Shown: one piece after another, positions 25,000-34,391 of the stretch
How positions within the stretch are numbered: the stretch's first letter is position 1
How the letters are laid out: the number at the start of each line of letters is the position of its first letter
Assembly: GCA_003584005.1 (NCBI GenBank)
Contig: QXHL01000021.1
Location: 1-50,810, forward strand
From: Alicyclobacillaceae bacterium I2511
Lineage (GTDB): Bacteria; Bacillota; Bacilli; Alicyclobacillales; Alicyclobacillaceae
Reading direction: 5' to 3'
Length of the DNA: 50,810 bases
Program-made: the position numbers and the translations under genes
Notes under the pieces: model-generated
Seen by the model: only the letters and a program-made list of their open reading frames with translations
The model's database searches: none
What the model was told of the DNA's origin: nothing

Positions 25000-25176
25000 A
25001 TCCCCGTTGTCTACCCAGACCCAGCATAATGGGTGCTGGACATGCAATTCCTGCGATTTCGTGTCGACACCCTTTCCGTGCAATGCGAGAATTTCATCAC
25101 AAATTCCCCGGGCTTTTCTTTCCTGATAGAATGTGAAATACTGGCTGAGAAGAATTCTAGAGGGTGTGGGTTCTGA

Positions 25177-28035
25177 ATGAACCGCAAGGAACGGGTACTG
25201 GCCGCGCTCGAATCGTTATGTCAACGCTGTGATAATAGTTCCCACGGAACAGAGAATTTCCCTTCGGTACTGCTGGGGTTTACAGCGGATGAGATAGCCG
25301 ATGCCTTAGGAATTTGGCGTAGCAACTGTAGCGCAGACTTGAACGCCTTAGTTCGGGAGGGCCTGGTTCGCAAGTTGGACAAACGACCTGCGCGTTTTGT
25401 GCCGGTGTCATGGTTGCCACAGGGCCATGAGGCATCGGTGTGTAGTACCTTCAGCGTCCAAATGGCGTCCCCTCCTGGCCAGAAAGCTATCACTTCACTT
25501 GTTCAGCCACCTGTCGATTTCCAACACGCTACCCCCCATGCTCCAACCTACCCGGAGGATGCCCTGACTGTGTTAAATGGGGCTCAACGTAGCCTACGGG
25601 ACGCAATCGCGCAGGCCAAAGCGGCCCTGCAATACCCACCTCGGGGCATGAATGTTCTATTATTGGGTGAAAGCGGAGTGGGTAAGTCCACGTTTGCCCG
25701 CCACATGTACCTATTTTCCATTCAAAGGGGCTCGCTTCCGAAAGACGCACCTTTTGTTACATTCAATTGTGCTGAGTATGCTAACAATCCGCAGATCTTG
25801 TTAGATCACTTGTTTGGGCATGTGCGAGGGGCGTTCACCGGAGCAAATGAAAACAAACTAGGATTGGTGGAAGCGGCCAGCCAAGGGGTATTATTCCTGG
25901 ATGAGGTACATCGACTTCCTCCAGAAGGCCAGGAGATGCTGTTTCAGATTCTCGATCACGGTGAATTTAGGCGAATGGGTGAATCCGGAAAGATTAGGCG
26001 AGTCGAGGTGTTGGTATTTGCGGCAACCACAGAACGCCCGGAATCGGTTCTGCTGGACACCTTCCGTCGACGCATTCCAATGGCAATACGGTTGCCCGCC
26101 CTGCGGGACTGGTTTATTCAGGACCGCTTTACTCTAATATACAAGCTGTTTCACAGTGAGGCACAAACCTTGGGTCGCCCCATCCACGTGACTCGAGTGG
26201 CATTAATGCGGCTCCTTTATGCCCGCTTTCCTGCCAACATAGGGGACTTGGAGAACGCTGTGCGAATTGCCTGTGCTCGCGCCTATGCCGAACGGGGACC
26301 TGCTGGGGAACTGGCAATATCGCTAAGAGATGTGAATGTACCGAGCATAGATCGACAGGGGCTGCAATTAGTTGAACAACTCCCAGACATTGGCGAAATG
26401 ATGGTGCATCCAAATCAGCAGACACCTTTGGTGCCCCCGGAACTGAACGAAGACTCTTTATATGTGAAATTGGACCAATTAGCACAGGCCTTGCTCGATT
26501 TAGGGTTTCACAGCGATGAAATCGGTTACGCCTTAGAGCGAGAATTGGTTCGTCGCTATGCAGAGGTGCCAGACCACTCCCTTGCTGAACTACGTCGATT
26601 TGTTGGAGATTCCTTTTACGAATGGGTGTACCGTGCGTGGGACACGGTGAAGACAGAGGTTGATCCCGAACAGTCGGATTCTACATTCATCCGAATTGCC
26701 ATGCATCTGTTTGGCATGACTCGCGACTTTGGTTCCCCTAACGTCTACCCACAGTCCCCTATGTTACAGCGAGTTCAAATGATGTACCCGAAATTCTATG
26801 CCATTTCACAGCGCTTGCTGGATGTTTTTGGACGCGAAAGTGGTGTCTCCGTCCCTTTACTGGAAGTGGCCGTGGTGGCCCTCATGCTTCAGGAAGTTCC
26901 CCTTCACAGTTCCACTACCCTCGGGATTCTGTTGATGATGCGGGGGAACTCAGTCGCGGATGCGATGGCAGAAACCGCTCTCTCTTTGGCTGGAGGGACC
27001 CCCTTGGTGGTGGCCAATGTGCCTGTGCTGGAAGAATGGAGTTTGATGGAACAGCGATTGATACAATCTCTCCAAGACATGAATAAGAAAAGTGGGGTAC
27101 TCTTGCTGACCGACATTCCAGAGGTCGCCCACTACATCCTACAAAAAAATGGGCGAGTAGGCCCTATGGAGGTCCGCGTAGTTTATCGACCCGATACCAC
27201 CACCACGATTCAGGCACTGTTGTCGTTGAATGCTGAGAACACACTGGATAACCTGGCTGTGGGGTTGAGTTCCCGTAATGAAGCGGCAGTTGGATCGGTG
27301 AGGAATGTGCAACCTGTGGTCATCCTGGCCACTTGCTTGACGGGCAAGGGGACCGCCAGTGCAGTCAAGCGATTAATTGAATCTGCCCTGCCTGAGGAAC
27401 TTCGCAACAAGGTTCTGGTGCAGCCCATGGAGGTGGGATTAAACGGGCTTTCACCCGATGAAAAGGAGCTGGATTCGACAGTTCTTGCTGCGGTGGGTTC
27501 AGTCAATCCAAAATTACCGGGAGTCCCCTTCATCTCTGTGGAAGAGGTCCTGCAACCTAACGGTGTTCGCCGGCTGCTGAGCATGGTCCTCTGTTCGACT
27601 TCGTTGGTGAGCGTCCCCACGGATGCATTCAGCCCGCCCCAACGGGGCACACAAAGTCCCGACCCTTATGAGGCCTATGTGTTGCAGTTGTTGGAGCGGG
27701 ACTTGGTGTATGCGAATCCCCGCCCTGTGGGGCAGGTGGCCAAGCGAATGCTACACGCTTTGGAGGAAGCGAGTGGGCGGACGTACAGCCTTGAATTTGC
27801 GGCGCGATACGCCTTGCACCTAGGGTACGTGATTGAGCGAGGTGTCCGAGATGATTCGTTGAATCACCCCTATGTGTCTTCCATTCAAAGCCAGTTTCCT
27901 GACCAATGGAATCTACTGGTTCGCACTTGGAGGTTTGTGGAGGAGACCTTCCGAATTCCTCCAGAAGCAAGCGAACTGGCCTATTTATTCGACTTACTAT
28001 TTCCTGACCTTGCGGCGGAGGTGACTAATGAATGA
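25177..28035 (+). CDS. levR: LevR-family sigma-54 activator with PRD and PTS domains
   Basis: A 952-residue regulator. In order it has an N-terminal winged-helix region (1-90), a sigma-54-interacting AAA+ domain (Walker A GESGVGKS at 164-171; GAFTGA at 218-223; Walker B LFLDEVH), a first PRD (about 425-560), a IIA-Man-like domain, a GatB-type IIB-like domain with C720 in ATCLTGKG, and a second PRD at the C-terminus with ALHLGYVIER. In LevR proteins phosphorylation of these domains by PTS components tunes activity. The position of the IIA histidine appears to be R589 (MMRGNS). It overlaps the IIB gene by four bases. The sigma-54 promoter at 30724-30739 is its likely target. Confidence 0.93.
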   Translation: MNRKERVLAALESLCQRCDNSSHGTENFPSVLLGFTADEIADALGIWRSNCSADLNALVREGLVRKLDKRPARFVPVSWLPQGHEASVCSTFSVQMASPPGQKAITSLVQPPVDFQHATPHAPTYPEDALTVLNGAQRSLRDAIAQAKAALQYPPRGMNVLLLGESGVGKSTFARHMYLFSIQRGSLPKDAPFVTFNCAEYANNPQILLDHLFGHVRGAFTGANENKLGLVEAASQGVLFLDEVHRLPPEGQEMLFQILDHGEFRRMGESGKIRRVEVLVFAATTERPESVLLDTFRRRIPMAIRLPALRDWFIQDRFTLIYKLFHSEAQTLGRPIHVTRVALMRLLYARFPANIGDLENAVRIACARAYAERGPAGELAISLRDVNVPSIDRQGLQLVEQLPDIGEMMVHPNQQTPLVPPELNEDSLYVKLDQLAQALLDLGFHSDEIGYALERELVRRYAEVPDHSLAELRRFVGDSFYEWVYRAWDTVKTEVDPEQSDSTFIRIAMHLFGMTRDFGSPNVYPQSPMLQRVQMMYPKFYAISQRLLDVFGRESGVSVPLLEVAVVALMLQEVPLHSSTTLGILLMMRGNSVADAMAETALSLAGGTPLVVANVPVLEEWSLMEQRLIQSLQDMNKKSGVLLLTDIPEVAHYILQKNGRVGPMEVRVVYRPDTTTTIQALLSLNAENTLDNLAVGLSSRNEAAVGSVRNVQPVVILATCLTGKGTASAVKRLIESALPEELRNKVLVQPMEVGLNGLSPDEKELDSTVLAAVGSVNPKLPGVPFISVEEVLQPNGVRRLLSMVLCSTSLVSVPTDAFSPPQRGTQSPDPYEAYVLQLLERDLVYANPRPVGQVAKRMLHALEEASGRTYSLEFAARYALHLGYVIERGVRDDSLNHPYVSSIQSQFPDQWNLLVRTWRFVEETFRIPPEASELAYLFDLLFPDLAAEVTNE

Positions 28036-28529
28036 CCCCCACGTTCACAACCTTGCCCTTCATTCGCGTGGATGACCGATTGATTCACGGACAAGTAGTC
28101 ACGGCATGGGTGAGAGCCTTGCGCTCTAAAACTATCTGGGTGGTGAGTGACCGGGCAGCCGCTGAGCCGATTGAGGTGACGCTGTTGAAAAATTCCATTT
28201 CATCTCAACTGTCCTTGGAGATTTTTAGGGTGGCGGAGGCTCTGGCAACCTGGCGTGAATCACCGGTGGACAAGCTGTTTGTACTGACTGAAGGACTCAA
28301 GGAAATTATTGATTTGTTTGATGGGGGATTTCCCATCGGTGAGATAAACATCGGGGGTATCCGCTATCGTCCTGGTTATGTGGGATTGAACCGTGCCGTG
28401 TATATTGGTTCGCAAGAAGCTGCCTTGTTGTCGGACATGCAGTCTCGCCACCTACCAGCCTTCATCCGAATTATGCCAAACGACGGGAAAATAGACGTCT
28501 ATGAGAGAACTAAGCGGAAATGGGGGTAG
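28032..28529 (+). CDS. PTS mannose-class IIB component
   Basis: A 165-residue IIB-Man/Lev-type protein. The phosphorylated histidine is in the conserved VDDRLIHGQV (about H19), and the C-terminal part has INIGGIRYRPG and RIMPNDGK as in the family. It carries phosphate from IIA to the incoming sugar. ATG 28032 overlaps the levR stop codon (ATGA). The product works with the IIC-IID fusion and IIA encoded downstream. The exact sugar (mannose, fructose or other) is unknown. Confidence 0.93.
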   Translation: MTPTFTTLPFIRVDDRLIHGQVVTAWVRALRSKTIWVVSDRAAAEPIEVTLLKNSISSQLSLEIFRVAEALATWRESPVDKLFVLTEGLKEIIDLFDGGFPIGEINIGGIRYRPGYVGLNRAVYIGSQEAALLSDMQSRHLPAFIRIMPNDGKIDVYERTKRKWG

Positions 28530-28533
28530 GTGA

Positions 28534-30129
28534 TTGCAACCCTGGCAGATAGTCCTGGTGACGCTGATTGGTGGACTCACTGGCATTGAAAGTGTGCTTG
28601 ACGAGTGGCAGTGGCACCGCCCCATTCTAGCTTGTACCTTAATCGGGTTGGCCCTCGGAAATATTTCTATTGGGCTACACGTTGGGGCTGTGCTGGAACT
28701 GGTGGCGCTCGGTTGGATGAATATTGGGGCGTCGCAGTCCCCAGATACTGCGTTGGCCAGCATGATTGCGACCATTCTTGCCATTGAGGGGGGGCACGAT
28801 ATTAACGAAGCCATTGCCCTCGCCATTCCTGTGGCGGTGGCGGGTAACCTGACTACCGTCGTGGTTCGTACCCTCACGGTTTACTTTCAACACCAAGCGG
28901 ACCGGATTGTGCCCACATCCTCCCGATTCTACTTGTCTTTTTTACATTTTACGGCTTTGACGCTGCAAGCCTTGCGTGTGGCCATACCGACATTTTTGTT
29001 TGCGATGTTCATCAACCGGGAAATGATTTTGCACCTATTTCACATTCTTCCCGCCACTCTAATGAATGGTTTCACCGCAGCCAGTGGATTTATTGTGGTG
29101 GTGGGTTATGCCATGGTAATTCAATTATTGCAGGCGGGTAAACTCATGCCCTACTTTTTTCTCGGTTTTCTTGTGGCAGATTTCAGCAAAATCACCCTTG
29201 TCGGTAGTGGCCTGCTGGCTGTGTGTCTTGCCATCCTGCACGTCTGGGTCTGGCGCTCTCCTCCTGTTCCGGTTGGGGACAAAAACTTTACTACTCCTGT
29301 CGAAGAAACAAAGGCACCTGTAAGGTTCCTGCCCAGATCTATCCTCTGGCGAACCTTCCTGCGCAGTCAGTTTCAACAGGGGTCTTGGAATTATGAGCGG
29401 ATGCAAAGTCTTGGCTACGTCTATATTCTGGAACCCACACTTGACTTTCTTTACCAGAATCCTGTCAATAAAACGCTTCGTAAGCAACGACACTTGGAGT
29501 TTTACAACACCAATCCCTACATATCAAATGTCGTCACAGGCATCAACATGGCCTTGGAGGAAAGACTGGAGACGACCCATCAGGACAGTTTTGATCGCCT
29601 CATCACGTCGATTAAACTGGGCATGATGGGCCCCATGGCAGGTGTGGGAGACTCAATATTTTGGGGCACGCTACGCCCCTTGCTTGGATCGGTTGCGGCC
29701 ACACTTGCTTTGCGCGGTAGCCTCCTGGGTCCAATTTTTTTCTTTGTAGCTTGGAACGTCACACGCTTGGTCACCCTCGGGGGACTCTTGTTATACGGGT
29801 ATCAACTGGGGGTTCGTACGGTTCGAGTGATTGCCTCGGGGGTACTTAGACAAGTAACTGAGGCCGCCACCGTGGTCGGATTGGTGGTAATGGGTGGACT
29901 GGTGGCCGACTGGGTGGAAGTGAAATTTGCGGTGCAGTGGTCCACAGGTGCTGGCCACGTGATGACACTTCAACATGTCTTAGATATGCTCATGCCAGGG
30001 TTGCCCAAACTGGCTCTGGTTTTCTTTACACTATGGCTCTTGCGACGTGGTTTTGGGAGTGTTCAAGTCATTCTCCTCCTCTTTGTGTTTGCTATTGTGG
30101 GGGTATGGGTCCACCTGTTAGCGCCTTGA
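28534..30129 (+). CDS. PTS mannose-class IIC-IID fusion protein
   Basis: A 531-residue membrane protein combining two normally separate subunits. Residues 1-250 match IIC-Man (GGLTGIESVLDEWQWHRPI, GLHVGAVLELVALGWMNIGASQSPD). After a linker of about 20 residues, residues 270-531 match IID-Man (RTFLRSQFQQGSWNYERMQSLGY, EFYNTNPYISNVVTGI, GMMGPMAGVGDSIFWGTLRP). In most known operons these are two genes. TTG 28534 is 4 bases after the IIB stop codon, with GGGGGTAGG just upstream. The fused form would fix a 1:1 ratio in the channel. Confidence 0.92.
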   Translation: MQPWQIVLVTLIGGLTGIESVLDEWQWHRPILACTLIGLALGNISIGLHVGAVLELVALGWMNIGASQSPDTALASMIATILAIEGGHDINEAIALAIPVAVAGNLTTVVVRTLTVYFQHQADRIVPTSSRFYLSFLHFTALTLQALRVAIPTFLFAMFINREMILHLFHILPATLMNGFTAASGFIVVVGYAMVIQLLQAGKLMPYFFLGFLVADFSKITLVGSGLLAVCLAILHVWVWRSPPVPVGDKNFTTPVEETKAPVRFLPRSILWRTFLRSQFQQGSWNYERMQSLGYVYILEPTLDFLYQNPVNKTLRKQRHLEFYNTNPYISNVVTGINMALEERLETTHQDSFDRLITSIKLGMMGPMAGVGDSIFWGTLRPLLGSVAATLALRGSLLGPIFFFVAWNVTRLVTLGGLLLYGYQLGVRTVRVIASGVLRQVTEAATVVGLVVMGGLVADWVEVKFAVQWSTGAGHVMTLQHVLDMLMPGLPKLALVFFTLWLLRRGFGSVQVILLLFVFAIVGVWVHLLAP

Positions 30130-30194
30130 GGACGTTTCATCGTACCAAGGGAAAAATAAATTTAGTGAATCGTTTATATTCGGGGTGGTAGGTA

Positions 30195-30581
30195 ATGATT
30201 GGAATAATTGTTGCAGCACATGAGGCATACGCCTTGGAGCTCGTTAAAGCAGCTGAACTGATTGCTGGTGCACAACCCCAGGTTATACCTATATCGTTTG
30301 TGCCCGGAGAGAATCAAAAAAACCTGTTTGAAAAGTACAATGCCGCGTTGAACAGCTTTACAGATGTCACGGGTGTTTTGTTCCTCTGTGACCTGTTTGG
30401 GGGTAGCCCGTTTAACGCCGCCGGTCTTTTGGCTGCCCAGCGAGTCGATATGGATGTTGTGACCGGCTTAAACCTGCCAATGCTTTTGGGAGTTTACGAG
30501 GTTCGTTCAAATAGACAATTGCAAGAGGTGGTGAAAGCAGCTATCTTAGCGGGAATAGCCGGGGTACGTTCATTGAAGTAG
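30195..30581 (+). CDS. PTS mannose-class IIA component
   Basis: A 128-residue IIA-Man protein. The phosphorylated histidine is H9 in IIVAAHEAYA (usually H-G), and LFLCDLFGGSPFNAAG and VVTGLNLPMLL are the family's conserved loops. It receives phosphate from HPr and passes it to IIB; it may also signal to the LevR-type regulator. ATG 30195 follows GGGTGGTAGGTA. The replacement of Gly after the active histidine by Glu is unusual. It lies 65 bases after the IIC-IID gene and ends the PTS gene run. Confidence 0.92.
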   Translation: MIGIIVAAHEAYALELVKAAELIAGAQPQVIPISFVPGENQKNLFEKYNAALNSFTDVTGVLFLCDLFGGSPFNAAGLLAAQRVDMDVVTGLNLPMLLGVYEVRSNRQLQEVVKAAILAGIAGVRSLK

Positions 30582-30643
30582 AAGAGCCAAAAGGGTCACA
30601 TCGATAAAACAGTTATTTTATGTAAATTTCCGTCATACTCGAA

Positions 30644-30724
30644 GTGTATTGTGTATTACTAGTGTATCCGCAGTTGTGTATTACGTTGCCCTTCTTCCCC
30701 CAAGGTAAACCAACCTTGTGTATT
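30644..30724 (+). promoter_or_regulatory. Repeated GTGTAT boxes upstream of the sigma-54 promoter
   Basis: GTGTAT occurs at 30644, 30651, 30662, 30676 and 30718. The longer TTGTGTATTAC is exact at 30649-30659 and 30674-30684, and TTGTGTATT recurs at 30716-30724. The array lies just upstream of the -24/-12 element, where a sigma-54 activator such as LevR would bind. Confidence 0.6.
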
Positions 30725-30739
30725 GGCATGAAAGTTGCT
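30724..30739 (+). promoter_or_regulatory. Sigma-54 (-24/-12) promoter of the sugar ABC importer operon
   Basis: TTGGCATG-AAAG-TTGCT matches the consensus YTGGCACG-N4-TTGCW except for one base, with GG at 30725-30726 and GC at 30737-30738 exactly 10 bases apart. It lies 77 bases before the binding-protein gene. Confidence 0.85.
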
Positions 30740-30815
30740 GTATATGAGGTGAAAAGACGTGAAAGCGGAATTATTTCACGTGCGTGCAAAAGACGCAGAA
30801 GAGGGGGAACGTTAG

Positions 30816-32144
30816 ATGTTGAAAAGATGGGGTTCAACGTTGGGAGTTGCCATCGGTGTAACCGTTTTTCTAGCGGGATGTGGAAGCGGCGGTGCAGCTC
30901 CTAGTTCAGGAAGTAATCATACCACGGGGGCCAGTGGCAACGGCCCAATCACGCTAAATGTTTTATACATGAACCAGGCAGGGTATACCGACACGGTGCT
31001 TCAAGACATGGCAAAACAATTTGAAACCAAGTACCCTAATGTAAAAATTGACTTCACATTTTTGCCATATTCACAAATGCACTCTGCTATTTTAACTTCA
31101 TCTGCAGCCCCAACGGCACAATACGATGTCGTCTTATCCGACCTAATTTGGACGGGAGAGTTTGCGGGTAAGGGCTATACCATTCCTTTAAATACCTATG
31201 TTAACAAGGACATTCCCAATCCCCAAGACATCCCTCAATCAATTTGGGGTGGTTTTACTGTTAAAGGGAATATTATGGCAATGCCCTTTTTAGCTAACTT
31301 CCAAAACTTCTATTACAACAAGAAAATGTTAGCTGAAGCTGGGTTCACAACAGGTCCTCGAACGATGAGTGAATGGTTGCATCAGATGCAGGTTCTTAAA
31401 GCGAAACATATCGTTCAATATCCATACGAAGATTCTTGGACACAGGCTGAAGGTTTGGTCTGCGACTATGTGCGCACTGCTGGTGAGTTTGGCAATGGCA
31501 ACTTATTCAATGCTCAAGGACAGCCGGTTATGAACCAGGGTCCTGCTCTCAAAGCACTGAATTGGATGCATGAACTGTATGTCGACGGACTGGTTAATCC
31601 CAATTCTTTAACGGCAGATGAGCCTACTGCAGCGGATGCCTTTGCATCCGGTCAGGTTGCATACAACACGAACTGGACTTTTGTGACAGGTATCATGAAC
31701 ACCAAAAGTACATCAAAAATTGTCGGGGATGGGGTGGTTGCTCCATTTCCTGTTTCTCAGGGAACAAACCAGTCTACCGGATCTGCCAGCATTTCCGGAT
31801 TCCAAGGTTTAGCGATTCCGGCAAATACGCCGCAAGATCTAAGGTCATGGGCGTGGAAATGGATCCAGTTTGCGACTTCGCCGGAAATTCAGGCACAACA
31901 CTTACAAAGTCAGTGGCCTGTTTGGTCGACAGTTGCCAATTCACCGCAGGAAGCCAAAATCAATCCCGCCTACAAAGTGTATGAGACAAATTTAAATGCC
32001 GTCTATAATCGACCCACCATCAGCAACTACCTGAGTGTAAGTAGCATCATTCAACAGTACACCCACGAGGCAATTGCAGGAACGGTACCCGTGCAACAAG
32101 CCGCAGATCAGATGGTAAAACAAATTGAAGCCTTAGGACAGTAA
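30816..32144 (+). CDS. Sugar ABC importer, solute-binding lipoprotein (family 1)
   Basis: A 442-residue lipoprotein with lipobox FLAGC (Cys about 22) and a serine/glycine-rich linker, then a two-lobe binding fold typical of carbohydrate importers. Visible features include DMAKQFETKYPNVKIDFTFLPYSQM near the start, YDVVLSDLIW, AMPFLANFQNFYYNKKMLAEAGF and AWKWIQFATSPEIQAQ. It would capture a sugar or oligosaccharide outside the membrane. ATG 30816 follows AGAGGGGGAA. It is the first gene behind the sigma-54 promoter and is followed by two permease genes. Confidence 0.92.
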   Translation: MLKRWGSTLGVAIGVTVFLAGCGSGGAAPSSGSNHTTGASGNGPITLNVLYMNQAGYTDTVLQDMAKQFETKYPNVKIDFTFLPYSQMHSAILTSSAAPTAQYDVVLSDLIWTGEFAGKGYTIPLNTYVNKDIPNPQDIPQSIWGGFTVKGNIMAMPFLANFQNFYYNKKMLAEAGFTTGPRTMSEWLHQMQVLKAKHIVQYPYEDSWTQAEGLVCDYVRTAGEFGNGNLFNAQGQPVMNQGPALKALNWMHELYVDGLVNPNSLTADEPTAADAFASGQVAYNTNWTFVTGIMNTKSTSKIVGDGVVAPFPVSQGTNQSTGSASISGFQGLAIPANTPQDLRSWAWKWIQFATSPEIQAQHLQSQWPVWSTVANSPQEAKINPAYKVYETNLNAVYNRPTISNYLSVSSIIQQYTHEAIAGTVPVQQAADQMVKQIEALGQ

Positions 32145-32227
32145 CAGTCTGCTTCAGTTCCTGGGGGTGGCATTTGCCACCCTTTCAGATATTGTTCCAT
32201 TTAAAGTATCCAATTGGGGAGGACGCC

Positions 32228-33229
32228 ATGAATTCATTGTCAGTTTCCGAGCCCAATCCGTTGCCAAATTCCTTGCTACGGAAGTTGTTTCACGCCTTCA
32301 CAGGGGAATATTTTTGGTTTTATATTTTACTGCTACCTTCTATTCTAATACTTGTTGGTTTAGTTATTATACCCATGTTGTTTACTCTTCGCATGAGTTT
32401 GGCTAACACCAGTGTCACTGTAATTGGGGGCCACGGAAGTTTGTCGATGCCCTGGTCTGGCATAAACAATTACATTCATCTATTCCAGAGTCCTGACTTT
32501 TGGCAGTCTTTCCGAGAAACACTCTTTTTTTGGCTTGCATCCATTTTAATTGAAGTCACTGTCGGTGTTGCAATTGCCGTGTTGATGAATCAACAATTCT
32601 TAGGGCAACGTGTTTTTCGAATTATTGTGTTTATTCCATGGGCAATCCCCACAGTAGTCAATTCTATGATGTGGGGAATGATTATGGATGGAAACAACTA
32701 CGGGGCGCTTAATGATTTACTCTTACGAATGCACGTAATTAAGAACGCCATTGTTTGGCTTAACCCATCTGCGCTCTTTCCACATTTTTCATGGTTGTCA
32801 CACGTTCTATCATCCCTTGGAATGAATACCGCCATTCTTTCCATCATTGTGGGGGACGAATGGCATACGCTACCGATTGTGGTGGTGTTGGTATTGGCAG
32901 GGTTGCAAACAATTCCGGTGGAATATTACGAAGCTGCGCGAGTCGAGGGGGCTACGGGGTGGCGAAAATTTCGTAGTATTACGCTGCCTTTATTGGGTCC
33001 GATTTTGTCGGTTGTTTTGATTTTACGTACCATGCAATTGCTGAGGGCATTTACGATGATCTACACTTTGGAACAATTCGGCCTGCCAGTACTCTCCATT
33101 CAAGCATATCAACAGGCGTTTTCTTTTGGCTCCTTTGGGTTAGGTGCTGCCACCTCGTTTATCATCGGTCTTGTGGCGCTGTTCATTTCTTACATTTATA
33201 TCAAACGCCTTTACAAGGAGGAACTTTAA
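32228..33229 (+). CDS. Sugar ABC importer permease 1 (MalF/UgpA type)
   Basis: A 333-residue membrane protein with six main hydrophobic segments and the inner-membrane coupling motif EAARVEGATGWRKFRSITLPLLGP, which docks the ATPase. The insertion around 200-230 between segments is longer than usual. ATG 32228 is preceded by GGGGAGGA; the frame start at 32174 has no ribosome site. It ends directly at the start of the second permease gene. No ATPase gene is present in the operon, so a shared MsmK/MsiK-type ATPase encoded elsewhere is expected. Confidence 0.92.
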   Translation: MNSLSVSEPNPLPNSLLRKLFHAFTGEYFWFYILLLPSILILVGLVIIPMLFTLRMSLANTSVTVIGGHGSLSMPWSGINNYIHLFQSPDFWQSFRETLFFWLASILIEVTVGVAIAVLMNQQFLGQRVFRIIVFIPWAIPTVVNSMMWGMIMDGNNYGALNDLLLRMHVIKNAIVWLNPSALFPHFSWLSHVLSSLGMNTAILSIIVGDEWHTLPIVVVLVLAGLQTIPVEYYEAARVEGATGWRKFRSITLPLLGPILSVVLILRTMQLLRAFTMIYTLEQFGLPVLSIQAYQQAFSFGSFGLGAATSFIIGLVALFISYIYIKRLYKEEL

Positions 33230-34129
33230 TTGAGTAGCATGGCACAGGGAGCAGGTGGAAAACAGCGATTCCGGGTGCGCTGGACAAGGCTAGGGATGTA
33301 TCTGTTGTTGCTTCTCGTGGCAGTATGGACGTTGGCACCTCTTTATTTTTTAATTATCACGAGTTTAAAACAGTATGTAGGAACCATTACCTTCCCTTTG
33401 CCATGGCTTCCACATCCGTTTACCTGGAAAAATTACGGAATGATGTTTTCTGGTTACCAATCGGGGAGTACGAGTTATCGCTTTCTTCACGCCTTGCGCA
33501 ACTCCTTAATTACATCCACAGCAACGACGGTACTCAATTTGATTTTTGGTTCTGCAGCCGCCTACGTGTTGGCACGCTCGCGCATCCGGGGCAAAAATGC
33601 AATTTCAATGGCCTTTTTAGCGTCTAACTTGTTGCCAACGGTGGCTTTGGTCGTACCATTTTACGTATTTACAGTGACATATTTCAGTTCTCTTGGCCTG
33701 TATGATACAGACACATTACTTGTCATTCTTTATACATCCTTTTCACTTGGGCTTGTGATATGGATTATGCGTGATTATTTTAATACGATTCCCATTGACT
33801 TAGAGGAAGCGGCTCGTGTAGACGGTGCCAGTCGATTGGTTTCACTGGTACGCATTCTCTTGCCCCTCACAACGCCGGGATTAATGGCGACAGGCCTTTT
33901 AACTTTTCTGTTGTCTTGGGATAACTTTATTTTACCCTTGATTTTGGCACCCAATGCCAGTGCTTATAATCTTCCGTTTTTTATTTATTCATTAAGCGGA
34001 CAATATCTGCATATGAACAACGAGATCGCGGCTGGAGGTATTTTAGCCGCAATTCCGCCAGTGCTTATCATTGTATTTTTCGGTAAATATATTATTAGTG
34101 GGTTGACTGCGGGGAGTGTGAAGGGTTAG
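33230..34129 (+). CDS. Sugar ABC importer permease 2 (MalG/UgpE type)
   Basis: A 299-residue permease with six segments and the coupling motif EAARVDGASRLVSLVRILLPLTTPG near residue 190. TTG 33230 follows the preceding TAA without a gap and has AAGGAGG 8 bases upstream, inside the first permease gene, so the two are tightly coupled. With the first permease it forms the channel. No sugar hydrolase or kinase follows; the next gene, 262 bases on, opens an unrelated defence-like cassette. Confidence 0.92.
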   Translation: MSSMAQGAGGKQRFRVRWTRLGMYLLLLLVAVWTLAPLYFLIITSLKQYVGTITFPLPWLPHPFTWKNYGMMFSGYQSGSTSYRFLHALRNSLITSTATTVLNLIFGSAAAYVLARSRIRGKNAISMAFLASNLLPTVALVVPFYVFTVTYFSSLGLYDTDTLLVILYTSFSLGLVIWIMRDYFNTIPIDLEEAARVDGASRLVSLVRILLPLTTPGLMATGLLTFLLSWDNFILPLILAPNASAYNLPFFIYSLSGQYLHMNNEIAAGGILAAIPPVLIIVFFGKYIISGLTAGSVKG

Positions 34130-34257
34130 AACCTACGTTTCCACCCCACAGTCACAATCCCACTTGGGGTTCATCTGGTGGATCTATCTGGACAGGACCA
34201 GGCACCCCTCCCCTTTTTCCCCCTTCCCGTAACATCCAACAGTAGGGTTGCGAATAG

Positions 34258-34286
34258 TTGCGAGTTCTGTCGAAATTACGGATAAT
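34258..34286 (+). promoter_or_regulatory. Candidate sigma-A promoter of the BREX-like cassette
   Basis: TTGCGA (34258-34263), a 17-base spacer, then GATAAT (34281-34286). It lies about 105 bases before the first gene. Nothing else was seen in 34130-34391 apart from a doubled GTTGCGA around the -35 box. Confidence 0.5.
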
Positions 34287-34391
34287 GTCTATGACGTATG
34301 AGAAATTCCAGATGGTGCGGTGTAGCTCAGTCCTGACCCATCGTATCTGGGTTTTAGGGTAAAGAGTTGCAGGTTTTAAGGAGGAGCAGTA

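Noticed and set aside
25032-25045. Second possible sigma-54 promoter before levR (GG-N10-GC)
   Set aside because: Only the GG and GC with correct spacing match; the flanking consensus bases are poor, unlike the site at 30724-30739.
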